From contig CP036434.1 in the NCBI GenBank assembly GCA_007751475.1, positions 1,860,001 to 1,924,000 on the forward strand: DNA of 64,000 nt, written 5' to 3'. Source of the stretch: Saltatorellus ferox. Lineage in GTDB: Bacteria; Planctomycetota; UBA1135; GCA-002686595. Positions 8,281 through 17,574 of the stretch are shown one piece after another; within the stretch, counting starts at the first letter, position 1, and every line of letters starts with the position of its first letter. The notes under the pieces are model-generated. The model worked only from the letters and a program-made list of their open reading frames with translations. It was not told the origin of the DNA and searched no databases. A program made the position numbers and the translations under genes.

Positions 8281-11235
8281 TCACCGCGGCTCGGTGCTGG
8301 GCGGGGGGATCACTTCTAGCACGACGTCTTCTCTGACATCGCCCACGCCGAGGCTGATGCGCAGCGGTTTTGCGGCGGGCTGGGATCGCTTGAACAGGTC
8401 TCCGCCGTCTTCGTCTGCGCGTCGCCACGCGACGAGCGTGTAGGTGCCCGGGGCGAGGTGGCGGATTTCGAAGCGTGACGGGACAGGGCGCCCGTCGCCC
8501 GACGTGTAGCCGCCCATCACCTGGATGGAGCGACCCGGGACGCGGGCCCCCGGGTCCTCTCCCTCCGGAACGACTTCGACCATGGTCCCGAGCGACTGGT
8601 GGAAGACCTCGTCCGAACTCATCGTTCCCACGATCCTCCCGGCGTCGACGGTCCAGTCGACGGACAGGGGCGGTCCGCCAGGCTGGCTCGGGGGCGTGAT
8701 CGTTCGCTCGGCGATCCGCTGCTCCGGATAGGGGAACTTCAGGCGAGCTTCCGCTGCCTCGGAACCCTGGAACGAGAGCTCGAAGCTTCCCGTTTCGTCG
8801 ATCCGGGTGGCTCCCAGCTTCGACGGGCCGCGCCAGATCTCCACCGAGTAACCCGTGAGAGGCGCGCCGTTTCGATCGAACGCTCGCCCCTCGACCGAGT
8901 GCACCGCCGCCTTCTTCTTCTCCAGCGTGATCTCGGTGGTCTCACCCGCGCGAACCTCGACCGCTTCCCGGAGCCATCGCTCCGTGCGCGAGGATTCTTC
9001 GTAGTAGGCGATCGTGGCCAGGTAGCGTCCGGGCAAGACAGGTCCCAGAAGCACTTGCCGGTAGCCGGGGTGGGTCTGCTGCGTGGCAGCGCCGACCCCT
9101 CTCGAGTCGAGATCCGTGAGGAACGGTTTCGCAGGTTGGCCGTCGGCGCCGCGCCCGGGTTCGTAGTCCACCCGCACGTGGCCACCGCGGACCACGGTGA
9201 TCTCCAGGGGCGAGCCTGCCTCTCCTGGAGCGAGCGCCGTGAACAGGGTGGGTTCGGGGATCACCAGTTCAGGGTGCTCGACCGTCAGCTGGTACTCGCC
9301 CTCGGGCAGGTCCAGTAGATCGAAGGCGCCAGCCTCATCCGTGACCGCTTCGCGCCATGGCCGGGCATGGAAACGTTCTTTCTTCGCTGCCAGAATCCTC
9401 GCGCCCGCCACGGGTGCGCCTCCCGCTTCGATCACGCGACCGCTGGCCGAAGACAGCACGTCCAGGGTCAGCTCGACGTCGTCCGGAAGGTCCCAGGCTT
9501 TCAGCTTCAGGAGCTTCGACGAGCGCGGGTGCTCTCCCCTGCCGCGCTGGGCGAAGACGGCGAAGTCCAGGTCGGGGAAGTCACGGATCTCGAACGCGCC
9601 CGTCGCCTCATCGAAGGGGACGGTCTGGGCGCCGAGGGGGCTCGTCCTCTCCTCGAAACCCCAGGCCTTCGCCGCCAGCCATTCTCCACCGAGGTAGAGC
9701 ACGCAGTCGTCCAGGGGCAAGCCAGCGGGATCCACGATGCGGCCCCGCAGCAGTCGCGTGGGGGCGAGGCGGAGCACGACGGGCTCCTCCACGGAGGTCT
9801 CCGCTGCGCGCACCTCCGCGTGCGCCGTCAGGCGGGGCCAGGTCGAATCCTCCTTGCCCGTTCGTCTCTTGTCCCGCGGCGAAAGCGTGGTCAGGGTCGC
9901 GGCGTCTCCCTCGCGCCACCCGTCCACCGTGACGCGAATGGGGGCGTCCCTGAAGGCATTCACCGTGAAGGTGCCGTCCGCCTCCGTGAGCGCCGAGCGC
10001 GGAGGCCAGCCGGGGCCCGGATCCGTCGTCTGGAAATGGACTGCCGTCCCCTGCGCGGGGCGTCCGTCCCCGAAGACCACGCGTCCGTGCAGCACGTTCC
10101 CGCGGCTGAGCCGGATCGGCGGCAGCTCGATCTTGTGCGGGGATGCGGAGCCTTGCGCCGCCAGCTCTTCCGCGTCCATGCGAAGGCCCAGGTGCTCCGC
10201 TGCGACGACGACGAGCTCTTCCGGATGCGGCGGCAAGGCGCGGAAGAGAAAAGATCCGTCAGCCTGGGTCTTCGTCGAAAGGTAGCGCTCCGTGAACCAT
10301 CGCCCGGTGAGCAGCCTGTCCGAAGGCGGCCTTTCCACCGATACCTGAGCTCCCTCCAGCGGAATCCCATCGCCGTCGACCACGGTCCCGGAGAGTTCGA
10401 GGCCCCGCGTGAGCGGCAGCTCCACCGTCTTGCGCGCGCCCCTGCCCAGGCGAATGCGGTGCTGTGGCTCCATGAAGAACGGCGCAAGGTCGACCAAGGG
10501 AGCGCGGCTCTCGTCGGGTTCGACGAGGAACAGGTCGTGGTCCGCGACGCCGCCGAACGTCGCGGCAAGGTCCTGGTCCAAGGCGCTCTCGTAGCGGGTT
10601 GGATCTTCGAAGAGTGAATCCGAGTGCCGCCCGCGCTCCTGGGCTACCAGGGTGACCTTTCGTCCGATGAGCGACGCTCGTTCTTCTTCCGTGGCGCCTT
10701 CCGGCAAGAGGAAGCGAAGCGTCAGCCAGGCCCCGACCTCGGCGCCGAGCTCGATCTCCGCACCAGGATCCTTCTCGCCGCCGAGGAGGAACAGCAAGTC
10801 CTCGGCGTAGGTGTACCTCCCTTCGAGCCTGACCCGGAAACAGGTACCTTCCGGCGCACCCTCGATGCGCGGTAGGGTGAATCGTCTCCGCGCGTCGACA
10901 GGGACGTCCGCCAGCGTCTCAAAGACGGCGTCCGGGTGCATAAGGTCGAAGTAGGACGTCGGGAGCGGCCGGCTATCCGCGGGCGCCGTCCAGGCTTCGA
11001 GGACGACGCGGAGCTCTTCGTCCGCCGGCACGGGCGGCGACACGATCACGTGCCCCTCGATCACCTCGTTCGGATGGAGCGCAATGGCTTCGGCCGCTTC
11101 CGTCTCGATCGCCACGCGGCTGCCTGGCCCCCTGGGCTGGTCCTCCTGCGCCAAGGCCATGGGTGTCAGGGTCAGGAGCACGAGCTGAAGGCCGATGAGC
11201 AGGGCGGCGCGGCAGGCGAAGGTCGGTGGCATCAT
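8281..11235 (-). CDS. Large secreted protein with carboxypeptidase-regulatory-like repeats
   Basis: The 984-residue protein starts with a signal peptide (hydrophobic core GLQLVLLTLTPMALA) at a double ATG; 11235 is the first. At least five beta-sandwich repeats of the CarboxypepD_reg/SpaA-like type follow, recognised by G-x-V/I-x-D/E-x-x-G-x-P-L-x-G/D starts (GTVVDGDGIPLEGA, GRVVFGDGRPAQGT, GRIVDPAGLPLDD, GRVIEAGGAPVAGA, GRAFDRNGAPLTG) and DGSF/AGAF/TGSF ends. No peptidase motif is visible. The gene is convergent (57 nt) with the sigma fusion, whose C-terminal part has the same repeat type. It could be an extracellular structural or ligand-binding protein; a partnership with the sigma fusion is only suggested by domain type and position. 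Confidence 0.7.
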   Translation of the reverse strand: MMPPTFACRAALLIGLQLVLLTLTPMALAQEDQPRGPGSRVAIETEAAEAIALHPNEVIEGHVIVSPPVPADEELRVVLEAWTAPADSRPLPTSYFDLMHPDAVFETLADVPVDARRRFTLPRIEGAPEGTCFRVRLEGRYTYAEDLLFLLGGEKDPGAEIELGAEVGAWLTLRFLLPEGATEEERASLIGRKVTLVAQERGRHSDSLFEDPTRYESALDQDLAATFGGVADHDLFLVEPDESRAPLVDLAPFFMEPQHRIRLGRGARKTVELPLTRGLELSGTVVDGDGIPLEGAQVSVERPPSDRLLTGRWFTERYLSTKTQADGSFLFRALPPHPEELVVVAAEHLGLRMDAEELAAQGSASPHKIELPPIRLSRGNVLHGRVVFGDGRPAQGTAVHFQTTDPGPGWPPRSALTEADGTFTVNAFRDAPIRVTVDGWREGDAATLTTLSPRDKRRTGKEDSTWPRLTAHAEVRAAETSVEEPVVLRLAPTRLLRGRIVDPAGLPLDDCVLYLGGEWLAAKAWGFEERTSPLGAQTVPFDEATGAFEIRDFPDLDFAVFAQRGRGEHPRSSKLLKLKAWDLPDDVELTLDVLSSASGRVIEAGGAPVAGARILAAKKERFHARPWREAVTDEAGAFDLLDLPEGEYQLTVEHPELVIPEPTLFTALAPGEAGSPLEITVVRGGHVRVDYEPGRGADGQPAKPFLTDLDSRGVGAATQQTHPGYRQVLLGPVLPGRYLATIAYYEESSRTERWLREAVEVRAGETTEITLEKKKAAVHSVEGRAFDRNGAPLTGYSVEIWRGPSKLGATRIDETGSFELSFQGSEAAEARLKFPYPEQRIAERTITPPSQPGGPPLSVDWTVDAGRIVGTMSSDEVFHQSLGTMVEVVPEGEDPGARVPGRSIQVMGGYTSGDGRPVPSRFEIRHLAPGTYTLVAWRRADEDGGDLFKRSQPAAKPLRISLGVGDVREDVVLEVIPPPSTEPR

Positions 11236-11303
11236 CGGACTGAACCTACCTGTCGCCCTACGCGGGGTTTCACGGAAACGGCGATTGCGCCGCGCCGATG
11301 AGG

Positions 11304-11756
11304 TCAGAGTTCCTCGTACATCCGCAGCAAGGCATCCGCCGCCGCGCCTTCTTCGTTCACGCGACGCCAGGCCGTCGCGGTGGTCGCCAGGAAGGCCGCG
11401 GATAGCGCGAGGCACGCCAGCTGGAACGCCACCGCCAGACCCCCGGGGCCCTCGAGGCGATCGACGGCGCCGAGGCTGCTCATGGTGGTCAGCGCCAGGA
11501 ATCCCGCCGTGGTCGTGGTCAGTGCCATGGTGACCCGCCTGCGCTCGATGTTTCGGCCGAGCCAGAAAAGGCCGAGCACGATCGCGCTCGGCACCCCCGG
11601 CAACAGCGCGGCGCGAACGTCGCCGCCCGCCCAGCCGGGGGCCACGCACGCCAGCGCCCCGAGGAGCAGGGCGTACCCGAGCGAAAGGCGCCAGGGCTGC
11701 GCGAGCGCCGCACTTCGCACGGCGGCGGGGTTCGGGCGTAGAGAGGAGGAGATCAT
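11304..11756 (-). CDS. Small four-helix membrane protein, unknown
   Basis: The 150-residue protein from the ATG at 11756 has four hydrophobic segments: SLGYALLLGALACVA, LLPGVPSAIVLGLFWLG, a Thr/Leu-rich third and AFQLACLALSAAFLATTA. It ends in an acidic tail (LLRMYEEL). An in-frame ATG at 11774 is the alternative start. Neither has a clear ribosome-binding site. No family is recognised. It lies 68 nt upstream of the large repeat protein on the same strand and may be cotranscribed with it. Confidence 0.55.
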   Translation of the reverse strand: MISSSLRPNPAAVRSAALAQPWRLSLGYALLLGALACVAPGWAGGDVRAALLPGVPSAIVLGLFWLGRNIERRRVTMALTTTTAGFLALTTMSSLGAVDRLEGPGGLAVAFQLACLALSAAFLATTATAWRRVNEEGAAADALLRMYEEL

Positions 11757-11811
11757 CCGGGCCACAGTATGCACGGATGGGCCCCCGCTGCACGGGCTTG
11801 CGAAGGGAGCG

Positions 11812-13473
11812 CTATTGCAGCGTCACCGTGATCGCCGCGGAGAAGTTCGAGGTCGCCTGGCCATTGACCGCGTCGCGGTACCACACCTGGAAGCGCCAGA
11901 CCTCTCCCGCCATGGCCGAGGCCGTCCCCATCGGCTGGGGCAGCGCGTTCAGGTTCATCGACGTGATCGAGGAGCCCGTGCTTCCCGACTGGAACGTCGC
12001 GCCGAGGAAGCGGCCGATCGCGCCGCCGAGACAGAGCGTTCCCTGGCTGCCGCCGGGTTGGACGACCATGCCGTCCGTCCGTGAGACGAGCGCGTAGCCG
12101 AAGCTCTGGCTCGGCAGGCTGTTCGTCAGCAGCGTGAGGTCGTTGTCGTTCGCGGCTTCGCTGCCAAAGGCGGTGAGCTTGGCGCCGCGCCCGGTGGAGT
12201 TGGGCGTACCGTCGCAATAGGTCTCGCCATGGAGCCGGTCTTCCACCGCCACGAAGGCGGTCACCGGCGGAGAGCCGGCCTGCCGGATTCGGAGCCGAGC
12301 GTAGATGCGGGACTCCGCGTCACTGCGATAGCCGATGTGCATTCCGCCATTGGCCTGCAGGTCGTGCAGGCTCCAGCCGACGTCGAGCACGCCGTCGCGA
12401 TCGACGTCGATGCCGCTGGCGGGCGTCACCCAGCTGACTCCTTCGATGTCGAGACCTGCTTGTTGTCTCGACCCCAACAGTCCGGAGGGCAGCAGAAAGG
12501 AGGGGGCCGTCGTGCTCGACGTGGGCATGGCGGTAAGGAACTGGTCCCCTCGAAAATACGCCGCGTCCGTCGGGAAGGCGCACGCGGTGTTTCCATAGTA
12601 GACGGGCAGCAGAGTCTCGCCTGCGTCGGTTACCGCACCGACGGAGACGCGTTCGACTCGCTTTCCTGCAGCGGCTCCGGCGCTCGCCGGAAGGTTCATG
12701 CCCGTTCGGATCGGGACGCCATTCAGGCGGAGCGGCTCTCCATCGCGCAGCAACCAGTCGATCGAGGTACCGTTGAAGCAGGGGTTGATGGTAGTGCTGA
12801 CCCTGACCACCACCGACAGGCCGTTCGGGCTGGTCGCGAACTCACCGACGGAGCCAATGGACTCCCCCGTGTTGCCGATGGGATCTCCCGGCTGGTAGAG
12901 CACTTGTCCCGTCGTGACGTTAGCGAGGATCGGCGTCCCCTGGCCGGTGCCGTTCGACACCCGCGACTGGAGCAGTAGCTCGCCCGTGGCCGTCACGGCG
13001 ATGAAGGGGTACCCAGGGAGCCAGTTCGAGCCGGCGATGGGCGAGGGGTCCGACGGTCGCCAGGCGCGTGTGCTGTCGACCCAGACGGAGTCGAAGTCGA
13101 TGGCGATGCCGAGCTGTACCCGTCTCGTCGTCATTCTCCAGGCGACATGCCCACCGCTAGCGGCGTCCAGGCTGGCGCTCAGAAACGTGTGGTTCGCGGG
13201 CGGCGAGGGCTGATGGAAGAAGGCGAGGGGAAGAGGCCCGACGCCGTCCGGATCATGCCAGATCTCCGGCGGCCCTTGGTCGGCCCGGAGAAGCACGAAG
13301 TAGCCGCCAGCGCTCCGGTCAAGGACGGGGCCGCTGATGACTTCGGTGGCGACTTGACCGGTGGGTAGCGGCTGCCCCTCCGTCAGCAAAACCGTGAGAT
13401 TCGCCTGGAGTGGAGCCGGGCTGGTGGCTGCGAGGGCCGCGTAGAGGGTCGCTGTAGCGAGGAGTGGAAGCAT
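11812..13473 (-). CDS. Secreted protein with the shared WYRD C-terminal module
   Basis: The 553-residue protein begins with a signal peptide (MLPLLATATLYAALAATS) at the ATG at 13473. The body, to about residue 415, is a beta-rich region with repeated references to time-like or display-like strands but no recognised catalytic motif; a propeller is possible. The last 130 residues form a module found in three other proteins of the window: YCDGTPNSTG start, a G-x-L-C-L-G-G-A-I-G-R core, and the ending W-R-F-Q-V-W-Y-R-D followed by TSNFS. The module's repeated use at the C-terminus of exported proteins suggests sorting or surface attachment, by inference. Confidence 0.65.
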   Translation of the reverse strand: MLPLLATATLYAALAATSPAPLQANLTVLLTEGQPLPTGQVATEVISGPVLDRSAGGYFVLLRADQGPPEIWHDPDGVGPLPLAFFHQPSPPANHTFLSASLDAASGGHVAWRMTTRRVQLGIAIDFDSVWVDSTRAWRPSDPSPIAGSNWLPGYPFIAVTATGELLLQSRVSNGTGQGTPILANVTTGQVLYQPGDPIGNTGESIGSVGEFATSPNGLSVVVRVSTTINPCFNGTSIDWLLRDGEPLRLNGVPIRTGMNLPASAGAAAGKRVERVSVGAVTDAGETLLPVYYGNTACAFPTDAAYFRGDQFLTAMPTSSTTAPSFLLPSGLLGSRQQAGLDIEGVSWVTPASGIDVDRDGVLDVGWSLHDLQANGGMHIGYRSDAESRIYARLRIRQAGSPPVTAFVAVEDRLHGETYCDGTPNSTGRGAKLTAFGSEAANDNDLTLLTNSLPSQSFGYALVSRTDGMVVQPGGSQGTLCLGGAIGRFLGATFQSGSTGSSITSMNLNALPQPMGTASAMAGEVWRFQVWYRDAVNGQATSNFSAAITVTLQ

Positions 13474-13586
13474 GATGCGAGGTTCGGGCAAGGGCCTGGG
13501 AAGCGCGGGGCGATCACCTGACAATAACCGCCGCCGCTCCGCAAGTTGCGCATTTCCGGAAATTTCCGCGAGCGGTCGTCCGGGAG

Positions 13587-13609
13587 GCACGCAGTTGGGT
13601 CCTGCGTGC
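13587..13609 (-). terminator. 8-bp hairpin downstream of the permease gene
   Basis: GCACGCAG and CTGCGTGC pair perfectly around a 7-base loop, 33 nt beyond the stop of the minus-strand permease gene. There is no T-tract on that side, so a termination role is only a possibility. Confidence 0.3.
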
Positions 13610-13642
13610 TCCATTTCGAGCTTCAGGGGTTCATTCAGGGGA

Positions 13643-14845
13643 TTAGCGGATCGCGATACCGAGGAAGGCGACGGCTGCCGTCGCCATCGAGCCTGCCAGG
13701 ACCCAGGTCTGCATCCGGCTCGGTCGCATCAGGAAGAGGCCGCAGGGGATCAGGAGCGCATTGCTCGCCACGAGGAACGCGAGGGTCGAGCTGTTTCCGC
13801 CGTGGAGGCTCACGAGGGCGAAGGCCCCGGCGCCGCCCTCCAGGCCCTCCGCGATCCAGGGCAGTCCACGGGCCATGTCGATGGAAACGACGAGTCCGAT
13901 CGTGGCCTTGGCCAGGTCCGAGAGGGCGATTCGAGAGACGTTCAGCAGCGTCGTCTTCCGGCCCATCATCGCGAACGCGTACTCGCGGCCCGCGATGAGG
14001 CCGAGGAAGACCCAGGTCGTCGACATCGGGATCTTGCTCCGCTCCTTGAAGTAGTAGAGGAGGCCCGCGAAGAGGAAGTCGATGATCGTGGCCGAGCGGA
14101 TGTCCGTCACGGAGGTCTTCGACTTCAGCACCTTCTGGACCGGGCCGCCGCGGTTCGCGAAGGTGATGGCGAGGAGCACCAGGATCACGGCGAGGCCGGC
14201 GATCGCTTCCATGGGCTGGAGCTGGCGCGGCAGGAACACGAAGATGTTCGCGAAGTCCTGCATCAGCCAGACCGACCAGAGCCACGTCGTCGACGTCCAC
14301 TGGAGCAGCACCCAGCGCTTGCGGTTCTGGGCGTGGCCGTTGGCGGAGAAGTGCTTTTCGACGGTCTTGGCGAGGATCAGGTACAGCCCCAGGCCGAGCG
14401 CGAAGGCCAGCCCGTAGCCCAGGAGCGACTTCTTGATCATGCTCGTGAGCCCTTCGATGCTCGCGAAGACCGCCAGCACCATGAAGCTCGTGGACACCGG
14501 CACGCCGAAGCGCGTCAGGATCAGGAGACCGAGCGCCGGAACCGTGTGGTACCACTGCACATCGAACACAGGGTACTTCTTGACGTTGTCGAGTCTGCCG
14601 AAGGACGGGTCGCCGACGCCGCTCAGGACCTGGCCGCTCGCATCCACGAGTTCGCCGTAGCTCTGGCAGTAGCCGTAGGTGAACGTCGCGACGAGAATCA
14701 GCGCCGCGAAGCCGAAGAGGACCGACCAGTGCAGCCGACCGTTCGAGGTGATGAAGGTGCCGAGGGTCTGCAGCGCGTCGTTCCCGACGACCGCGTAGGC
14801 GGCGAGGACGAATCCGATAGCTGCCCAGGCATTGATTTCAAACAT
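13643..14845 (-). CDS. PiT-like integral membrane permease
   Basis: The 400-residue protein is almost entirely membrane helices. It carries a VGNDALQTLGTF motif in the first helices, comparable to the GANDVANAFGT signature of inorganic phosphate (PiT) transporters, and two P-[VM]-S-T-[ST] motifs (GVPVSTSFM and IPMSTTWV), the second followed by GLIAGREYAF. Paired signatures of this kind are typical of the inverted repeats in PiT transporters. The match is distant, so the substrate (phosphate, sulfate or another anion) is open. The start at 14845 removes a non-hydrophobic 19-residue extension. It is divergent from the glucan operon. Confidence 0.5.
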   Translation of the reverse strand: MFEINAWAAIGFVLAAYAVVGNDALQTLGTFITSNGRLHWSVLFGFAALILVATFTYGYCQSYGELVDASGQVLSGVGDPSFGRLDNVKKYPVFDVQWYHTVPALGLLILTRFGVPVSTSFMVLAVFASIEGLTSMIKKSLLGYGLAFALGLGLYLILAKTVEKHFSANGHAQNRKRWVLLQWTSTTWLWSVWLMQDFANIFVFLPRQLQPMEAIAGLAVILVLLAITFANRGGPVQKVLKSKTSVTDIRSATIIDFLFAGLLYYFKERSKIPMSTTWVFLGLIAGREYAFAMMGRKTTLLNVSRIALSDLAKATIGLVVSIDMARGLPWIAEGLEGGAGAFALVSLHGGNSSTLAFLVASNALLIPCGLFLMRPSRMQTWVLAGSMATAAVAFLGIAIR

Positions 14846-15147
14846 CCATGGACCGTCACGCGGACGGATGGGGATTTCCGAGGTGGAGAGGCGACATGTC
14901 ACCCGGTCGGCGCGCCTGCGGACGTCAAGATCCGATCAAGGCTCCCGCTGGACAAATGGACGCAGGCGCGGGCGCGGCGGCAGGCTTCAGGAGGTCGCCT
15001 GGGGCCCCCGGCGGCCGCAGAATCGGGTTTCCCGCCTCAAGGTTCGTCAAGTGGAGGGGGGGAATGACCGATGGGCTCTATATCTTGGCGCGTCCGTGAT
15101 CCCGGTTCGCACGCCCGGGGCCCGCGCTTTTGAATCTCGCCCCCTAT
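14846..15147. other. Divergent intergenic region, nothing recognised
   Basis: These 302 bases separate the starts of the permease and the glucan operon and must hold both promoters. A TATATC element lies at 15078-15083 and could be a -10 box for the operon, but no matching -35 box is convincing. No hairpin, repeat or coding signal stands out. Confidence 0.4.
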
Positions 15148-17535
15148 ATGACGCCCTCCGCATTCGCCCAATCCAAGCCGTGGCACGGCATTGAACCCGT
15201 CGAGGTCAGCCCGGGTTCCGTCGGCCAGCTACCGCCCTCGGTGTCCGCCGTGCCGGGCCGGGAGCCCGGGATCTGGGACGTCACCGTCTCGGCGAGCGTC
15301 GAGGGAGAGACCTGTCATCTGGCCGGAGACTTCAATCACTGGAGCTCCGAGAGCCATCCGATGGAGCGAACCAGCGACGGGCGCTGGCGGGTCGACCTGG
15401 AACTTGCGAGCGGGTCCTATCGCTATAAGTTCTGCGTCGATGGCCATGTCTGGATGCCGGATCCGGAGAACACCGAAGGCGAGGACGACGGATTCGAATC
15501 GCACAACTCGATCCTGCATCTCGGCGCGCTCGGGCGACCTGAGGCGCTGAGTGGAGAGGTCGGCGATGGCCGGATCACGACCGAGGCGCTGGAGCATGAC
15601 CCGAAGAAGCCGCTCTACCTCCATCGGGTCGGGGCGACCAAGCTGCGCTTCCGCTATCGCACGCTGGCCAGGGACGTGGCGGGGGTCAAGCTCCTGATCC
15701 GCGACCTCGGCGAGTTCCCGATGGAGCCCATCACGTCGCCGCACCCCTTTCAGTACTGGGACGTCCAGGTCGAGCTTTCGGAACGCTACTGGGATTCCGC
15801 GGAACGCGCGGAGATCGAGTATGCGTTTGCGTTCACCGAACTGAACGAGCTTTCGGCCGATCCGCGCCTGCGGAAGGTGGCTCCTTCGGCGATGCCGCGC
15901 ACCGAGACGCCTGATTGGGCGAAGGAGGCCACCTGGTACCAGATCTTCCCCGAGCGCTTTTGCAACGGAGATCCGTCGAACGATCCGCCGTACGTGCGCG
16001 ACTGGAAGAGCGCGTGGTACGAGCCCGCCGAGTTCGAGGGCAAGGACGGCCAGACCTTCTGGGAGTTCTTCGTCTACCAGCGCATGTACGGCGGCGACCT
16101 CAAGGGGATCGAGAGTCGCCTCGACCATCTGGTCGAGCTCGGTGTCAACGCCATCTACCTGAACCCGGTCTTCCAGGCCGAAGGTCCTCACAAGTACAAC
16201 GCCACCGACTTCCGCCACATCGATACGCAGCTCGGTGCGGGCGAGGACTACCTCGAAACGACCAAGAACGAGAAGGTCGGCGACCCGTCGACCTGGACGT
16301 GGACGCCGTCCGACCGCCTGTTCCTCGACTTTCTGAAGACGTGCAAATCGCGCGGGCTTCGCGTCATCATCGACGCGGTGTTCAACCACGTCGGCGTGCG
16401 GCACCCCGCGTTCAAGGACGTCCAGGAAAAGCGCCAGGCGTCACCCTACGTCGACTGGTTCAAGATCAAGTCGTGGGAGCCCTTCGAGTACGCGGGCTGG
16501 GCCGGGTTCGGGGAGCTGCCGGTCTTCGCGAAGACCGAGACCGGGTTCCGGAGCCAGGCGGTGAAGGATCACGTGTTCGCGGTCACGCGGCGCTGGATGG
16601 ATCCGGACGGCGACGGCGATCCGTCCGACGGCATCGACGGATGGCGCCTCGACGTGCCGATGGAGCTCGCGCCCGAATTCTGGGCCGAATGGCGCGAACT
16701 CGTCAAGTCGATCAATCCGGACGCCTACATCACGGGCGAGATCTGGGACCGCGCGGATGAGTGGCTGACGGGCAAGCACTTCGACGCGGTGATGAACTAC
16801 CGCTTCGCCGAGCCGGTGATCGCCTGGGTCGCGAACCGCGAGAAGAAGATTTCGGCCTCGGAGCTCGATCGCCGGCTGCTGGAGATTCGGCTGGCCTATC
16901 CCGACGAGATGGGCGCCGCGCTCATGAACCTCGTGGATAGCCACGATACCGATCGCGTCGCCCAGATGATCGCGAACCCGGACCTGCCGTACGACCGCAG
17001 CAATACGATGCAGCGGAATCCTCACTATCACTGCGGGCGGCCCGCGCCCGAGGCGTTCCAGCGCCAGAGGCTCATCGCGCTCCTGCAGATGACGTACATC
17101 GGCGCGCCGATGATCTACTACGGCGACGAGGTGGGCATGTGGGGCGCGGACGATCCGACGAACCGCCAGCCGATGCTCTGGAAGGACCTGGGCCCGGTCG
17201 ACAACTCGGACGAGGTCTGGTTCGACGACGACCACTTCGCGTTCTACAAGGGCGCGGTCGCGCTTCGCAGCCGCTATCCGGCGCTGCGCACCGGTACGTT
17301 CCGGACGATCCTCACCGACGACGAACACGACCTCTGGGTCTTCCAGCGCGAGGCGCCCGGCGAGGCGACCGTGCTCGTGGCGCTGAATGCGTCGGAAGAC
17401 GTGGTATCGTTCGACCTGCCGGCGTCCGGACCCCGGGCCTGGAGCCTCGCATTCGGCGAGGCGTCCAACTCGCCCGAGGCGCCAAAATGGATCCGCGTGG
17501 AGCCGATTTCCGGCTGCGTGTGGGTGCTCGAGTAG
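15148..17535 (+). CDS. GH13 glycoside hydrolase, neopullulanase/cyclomaltodextrinase-like
   Basis: The 795-residue protein begins with a CBM48-type glycogen-binding module (AGDFNHWSSESHPM, GSYRYKFCVDG), then a second beta domain, then the GH13 barrel opening with TWYQIFPERFCNGD, a phrase typical of subfamily 20 neopullulanases and maltogenic amylases. The four conserved regions are present: DAVFNHVG (from 409), GWRLDVPME with nucleophile Asp502, GEIW with acid/base Glu531, and VDSHDTD with Asp600. It should hydrolyse alpha-1,4 (and perhaps alpha-1,6) bonds in maltodextrins or glycogen. The ATG at 15148 is preferred to a TTG 18 nt upstream. It leads an operon with MalQ and GlgP. Confidence 0.88.
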   Translation: MTPSAFAQSKPWHGIEPVEVSPGSVGQLPPSVSAVPGREPGIWDVTVSASVEGETCHLAGDFNHWSSESHPMERTSDGRWRVDLELASGSYRYKFCVDGHVWMPDPENTEGEDDGFESHNSILHLGALGRPEALSGEVGDGRITTEALEHDPKKPLYLHRVGATKLRFRYRTLARDVAGVKLLIRDLGEFPMEPITSPHPFQYWDVQVELSERYWDSAERAEIEYAFAFTELNELSADPRLRKVAPSAMPRTETPDWAKEATWYQIFPERFCNGDPSNDPPYVRDWKSAWYEPAEFEGKDGQTFWEFFVYQRMYGGDLKGIESRLDHLVELGVNAIYLNPVFQAEGPHKYNATDFRHIDTQLGAGEDYLETTKNEKVGDPSTWTWTPSDRLFLDFLKTCKSRGLRVIIDAVFNHVGVRHPAFKDVQEKRQASPYVDWFKIKSWEPFEYAGWAGFGELPVFAKTETGFRSQAVKDHVFAVTRRWMDPDGDGDPSDGIDGWRLDVPMELAPEFWAEWRELVKSINPDAYITGEIWDRADEWLTGKHFDAVMNYRFAEPVIAWVANREKKISASELDRRLLEIRLAYPDEMGAALMNLVDSHDTDRVAQMIANPDLPYDRSNTMQRNPHYHCGRPAPEAFQRQRLIALLQMTYIGAPMIYYGDEVGMWGADDPTNRQPMLWKDLGPVDNSDEVWFDDDHFAFYKGAVALRSRYPALRTGTFRTILTDDEHDLWVFQREAPGEATVLVALNASEDVVSFDLPASGPRAWSLAFGEASNSPEAPKWIRVEPISGCVWVLE

Positions 17536-17574
17536 CCCGTCGGGCGATTCGAAGGGCTTCGTCGGAGACAACCC